Positions 61,838 through 64,000 of a DNA stretch of 64,000 nucleotides are shown here, piece after piece; the first letter of the stretch is position 1; every line of letters starts with the position of its first letter. Origin of the DNA: Amycolatopsis sp. WAC 01376 (GTDB lineage: Bacteria > Actinomycetota > Actinomycetes > Mycobacteriales > Pseudonocardiaceae); NCBI RefSeq assembly GCF_003947415.1, contig NZ_QHKL01000003.1, forward strand, positions 248,001 through 312,000, in the 5' to 3' direction. The notes beneath the pieces are model-generated. The model saw only the letters and a program-made list of their open reading frames with translations. It was not told the DNA's origin and did not search any database. A program made the translations under genes and the position numbers.

Positions 61838-62590
61838 GTGCCAGAGACGACACTGCCGGTCTTCCTCACCGCCGCGCTGCCCGGCTCCGGGCGCACCACC
61901 CTCGACGGTGAGGAAGCCCGGCACGCCGCCACCGTCCGGCGACTGCGCGTCGGCGAACGCCTCGTGCTGTCCGACGGCGAAGGTGGCATGGCGCGCTGCG
62001 TCGTCGAAGCCGTCCAAGCCGGCAGAGACGCGGCACTCACCCTCGCCATCGAAGAACACTGGACCGAGGAACCACCCGCACTGCGCGTCATCGTCGCCCA
62101 GGCACTCGCCAAAGGCGACCGCGGCGAACTCGCCGTCGAACTCGCCACCGAAGCGGGCGCCGACGCCATCGTCCCCTGGCGCGCCGCCCGCAGCGTCGCC
62201 CGCTGGGAAGGAGGAACCCGCGGCGACAAAGCCCTCGGCCGCTGGCGCACCACCGCCCGCGCCGCCGCCAAACAAGCCCGACGCGCCCACGTCCCCGAAG
62301 TCGCCGAACCCGCCACCACCCGCGAACTCGCCGAACTCACCCAGACCGTTTCCCGCGCACTCGTCCTCGAATCCGGCATCACCACCCGCCTCACCGAGAT
62401 CGAACTCCCCGCACAAGGCGACATCCTCCTCATCGTCGGCCCCGAAGGCGGCATCACCGACGAAGAACTCACCACCCTCACCGACGCCGGCGCCACCGCC
62501 ATCCGGTTGGGCCCCACCGTTTTACGCACCTCCACCGCCGCCGCCGTCGCACTCGGCGCACTCGGCGCACTCACCGACCGCTGGAAGTGA
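61838..62590 (+). CDS. rsmE: 16S rRNA (uracil1498-N3)-methyltransferase RsmE
   Basis: A 250-residue SPOUT-fold methyltransferase. The N-terminal PUA-like domain contains GEEARHAATVRRLRVGERLVLSDG, and the C-terminal knot has IVGPEGGITDEEL and RLGPTVLRTSTAAAVAL. It methylates U1498 in the small-subunit rRNA. GTG 61838 lies 3 nt after the dnaJ stop. Codons in this gene are strongly C-ending on this strand, unlike the gene after it. Confidence 0.93.
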   Translation: MPETTLPVFLTAALPGSGRTTLDGEEARHAATVRRLRVGERLVLSDGEGGMARCVVEAVQAGRDAALTLAIEEHWTEEPPALRVIVAQALAKGDRGELAVELATEAGADAIVPWRAARSVARWEGGTRGDKALGRWRTTARAAAKQARRAHVPEVAEPATTRELAELTQTVSRALVLESGITTRLTEIELPAQGDILLIVGPEGGITDEELTTLTDAGATAIRLGPTVLRTSTAAAVALGALGALTDRWK

Positions 62591-63008
62591 AAAAACACCC
62601 CACTAATTTGCGGCGAGTTATGGCGCGATCACGCAAACAGCCGTTACTCTCGTTAACTGACGCGCAACACACGGTTTCGGCGCGCCACTGGGGGATGAAG
62701 CCCAGTCGCGCGCGTGAATCCCCGCCGGGCACCTCCCCCCTCGGTCCGGCGGAGCCGCGGCGGCGGTGGACCGACCCCCAGGGTCCACCGCGCCGCGGCG
62801 TCTTCATTTGGGGGCTTCGCAAGTCGCTTCGCTCCTTGCTGCGTCCCAAATTCCGCGCCGCGGCGCGGTTCCGCGTGTCTGCCCGGGGGCCGAGCCCCCC
62901 GCACCCCCCACGGTGCGTCCGGCGGCGGTTGGCGGGTGGGTCTCGGCATAGGGCCTGGCGGCCCTTGCCGTGCGGGGGTTTGTGGGTGGTGGGCAGTAGC
63001 TTGGCGGG
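62591..63008. other. 418-bp intergenic region without a gene
   Basis: No supported coding frame was found; the ORFs that cross it are Arg/Pro-rich shadows. It begins A/T-richer (62591-62670), then becomes C-rich with runs such as ccccccgcaccccccacgg (62894-62915), contains several inverted repeats (for example gtccaccgcgccgcggc around 62773-62795) and a block gcttcgcaagtcgcttcg near 62813. It looks like one of the structured high-GC spacers seen in this genus. A promoter for the TetR gene must lie at its right end. Confidence 0.5.
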
Positions 63009-63599
63009 ATGGCGAAGCGGATGGGTGGGGCGGAGCGGCGGGCGCAGGTGGTGGGGATCGCGGCGCGCGAGTTTGCGGAGAACGGGCTGCATGGGGCGTC
63101 TGTTGAGGCGATCGCGCGCGAGGCTGGGATTACGCAGGCGTATGTGTTCCGGATGTTCGGGACGAAGAAGGCGTTGTTTCTCGAGGTGGTGGGGGCTGCC
63201 TTTGATCGGTTCAGTGAGGGGATGGCGGAGGCGGCTGAGGGGGTCGAGGGGCTTGACGCGCTTTCGTTGATGGGCGCGCAGTATCACGGGTTGCTGGCCG
63301 ATCGGACCACGCTCATGGTGCAGCTGCAGGGCTTCGCGGCTTGTGGGGACAGCGAGGTCCGCGATTTCGTGCGGTCGCGGTTCGGCCACATGTGGGACAC
63401 GGTCGCCGGAGCCGCGCAGCTCGATCCGGTGACCCTGAAGTCGTTCCTCGCCTTCGGCATGCTTCTCAACAACATGGCCGCCCTCGACGCCGCCGAACTC
63501 GACGAACCGTGGGCCGAGGGAGTGCGCACCCGCATCCACGCCGGTTTGTTCGAGCACATCACCAGCGAGACCAACCGCGACGTTAGGGTGGGGGAATGA
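63009..63599 (+). CDS. TetR-family regulator with unusual codon use in its first half
   Basis: A 196-residue TetR-type regulator: DNA-binding domain (REFAENGLHGASVEAIAREAGITQAYVFRMFGTKKALF) and a helical C-terminal domain of AcrR type. ATG 63009. The first 110 codons are G-rich on this strand and use many GGG, TTT, GTT and ATT codons; the second half returns to the usual C-ending style. Its TGA overlaps the ATG of the HIT gene (ATGA), so the two are translationally coupled. Targets unknown. Confidence 0.85.
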   Translation: MAKRMGGAERRAQVVGIAAREFAENGLHGASVEAIAREAGITQAYVFRMFGTKKALFLEVVGAAFDRFSEGMAEAAEGVEGLDALSLMGAQYHGLLADRTTLMVQLQGFAACGDSEVRDFVRSRFGHMWDTVAGAAQLDPVTLKSFLAFGMLLNNMAALDAAELDEPWAEGVRTRIHAGLFEHITSETNRDVRVGE

Positions 63600-63946
63600 G
63601 TGACGCGGAGACGTTGTTCGAGCGGATCATCGCGGGCGAGATCCCGTCCGACAAGGTGTACGAGGACGAGACGACCTATGCGTTCCGGGACATAGCGCCG
63701 CAGGCGCGGGTCCACGTGCTCGTGGTGCCGAAGAAGCGGTACCGGAACGTCGCAGAGCTGGCCGCGGCGGACCCGCAGCTCCTCGCCGACGTGACCGCCA
63801 CCGCCAAGAAGGTCGCGGAGCTCGAGGGGATCGCCGAATCCGGGTACCGGGTGGTCTTCAACACCGACCGTGACGCCGGGCAGACCGTCTTCCACGTGCA
63901 CGCGCACGTGCTCGGCGGCGAGCAGCTGGGGCATTTCGGACGCTGA
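63596..63946 (+). CDS. HIT-family (histidine triad) nucleotide-binding protein, Hint branch
   Basis: A 116-residue protein with the histidine triad HVHAHVLGG near the C-terminus and FERIIAGEIPSDKVYED at the start. Hint-type proteins hydrolyse AMP-lysine and purine phosphoramidates. It starts inside the TetR stop (ATGA) and is the last gene of the window; in actinobacteria a HIT gene often lies between rsmE and phoH. The last 54 nt of the window contain no gene. Confidence 0.92.
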   Translation: MSDAETLFERIIAGEIPSDKVYEDETTYAFRDIAPQARVHVLVVPKKRYRNVAELAAADPQLLADVTATAKKVAELEGIAESGYRVVFNTDRDAGQTVFHVHAHVLGGEQLGHFGR

Positions 63947-64000
63947 AGCGCGCGGCCTGCGGAAACCGGACTGCGTGCCGGCACCCGCAACCAGTAACAT

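Noticed and set aside
60599..62416. A 605-residue minus-strand frame opposite dnaJ and rsmE
   Set aside because: Gly/Asp-rich shadow of the dnaJ zinc region; the plus-strand genes are certain.
62591..63008. Several small plus and minus ORFs in the spacer
   Set aside because: Arg/Pro/Gly-rich text with no ribosome sites or family likeness.
63284..64000. A 238-residue minus frame at the right end
   Set aside because: It is antisense to the TetR and HIT genes, both well supported.

Overview
The window is high-GC DNA from an actinomycete, most likely a Pseudonocardiaceae member close to Amycolatopsis. That is inferred from codon use, many GTG and TTG starts, start/stop overlaps, a DasR-type operator, F420-type enzymes and a housekeeping order (comEC, holA, rpsT, lepA, hemW, hrcA, dnaJ, rsmE, HIT) that is typical of Actinobacteria. 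Accessory blocks are inserted into this backbone.

Layout. 1-1.87 kb: the right end of an integrative conjugative element of actinomycete type (a TraB/FtsK-like translocase fragment and three small Spd-like membrane genes, all overlapping by 4 nt). It abuts a comEC gene that has lost its 5' part at the conserved SGGNVAI motif, so the element appears to sit inside comEC. 3.4-10.5 kb: threonine synthase behind a SAM riboswitch, holA, rpsT, an EamA transporter behind a ykkC guanidine-I type riboswitch, a VOC protein, a methyltransferase and lepA. 10.5-20.3 kb: mixed metabolism, including a GH20 hexosaminidase with an upstream DasR site and a membrane-anchored guanyl RNase coupled to barstar. 20.5-26.1 kb: one sulfate-assimilation operon (sir, zinc-ribbon peptide, cysH, cysD, cysN, cbiX), preceded by a 28-codon leader peptide with one Cys near its end. 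26.2-29.1 kb: TetR/VOC pair, a secreted protein and hemW.

29.1-39.4 kb is the most unusual block. Leftward: a fused GT2 glycosyltransferase/ATP-grasp ligase, a flippase-like membrane protein, a NodU/CmcH carbamoyltransferase and a polytopic membrane protein. Rightward from the same intergenic region: a protein that looks like a reduced PaaK/CapK-type adenylate-forming enzyme, then three tandem FemAB/GNAT-fold paralogues. Nearly all are translationally coupled. I infer a cell-envelope or lipid-linked glycan modification pathway that I do not recognise; it is the best candidate here for an undescribed system.

39.4-47.2 kb: a 21-bp tandem repeat, a TetR regulator with three operator palindromes, a SnoaL-like protein, an iron-box-controlled siderophore-interacting protein, a beta-lactamase-fold hydrolase, two flavin monooxygenases and a secreted peptidase. 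47.2-52 kb: a reductive pyrimidine-degradation operon (NCS1 permease, N-carbamoyl-beta-alanine amidohydrolase-like nitrilase, dihydropyrimidinase, F420-type LLM oxidoreductase). PucR and CoA-acylating (methyl)malonate-semialdehyde dehydrogenase genes at 56-59 kb could complete and regulate it. Between them lie a two-component system, a polytopic membrane protein and an SSI-type protease inhibitor. 59.6-63.9 kb: hrcA, dnaJ, rsmE, a TetR gene and a HIT gene, with a sharp change of strand composition around 62.6-63.3 kb. Four long, nearly perfect intergenic palindromes (19-25 bp arms) sit at gene ends across the window. No rRNA, tRNA or CRISPR array was seen.
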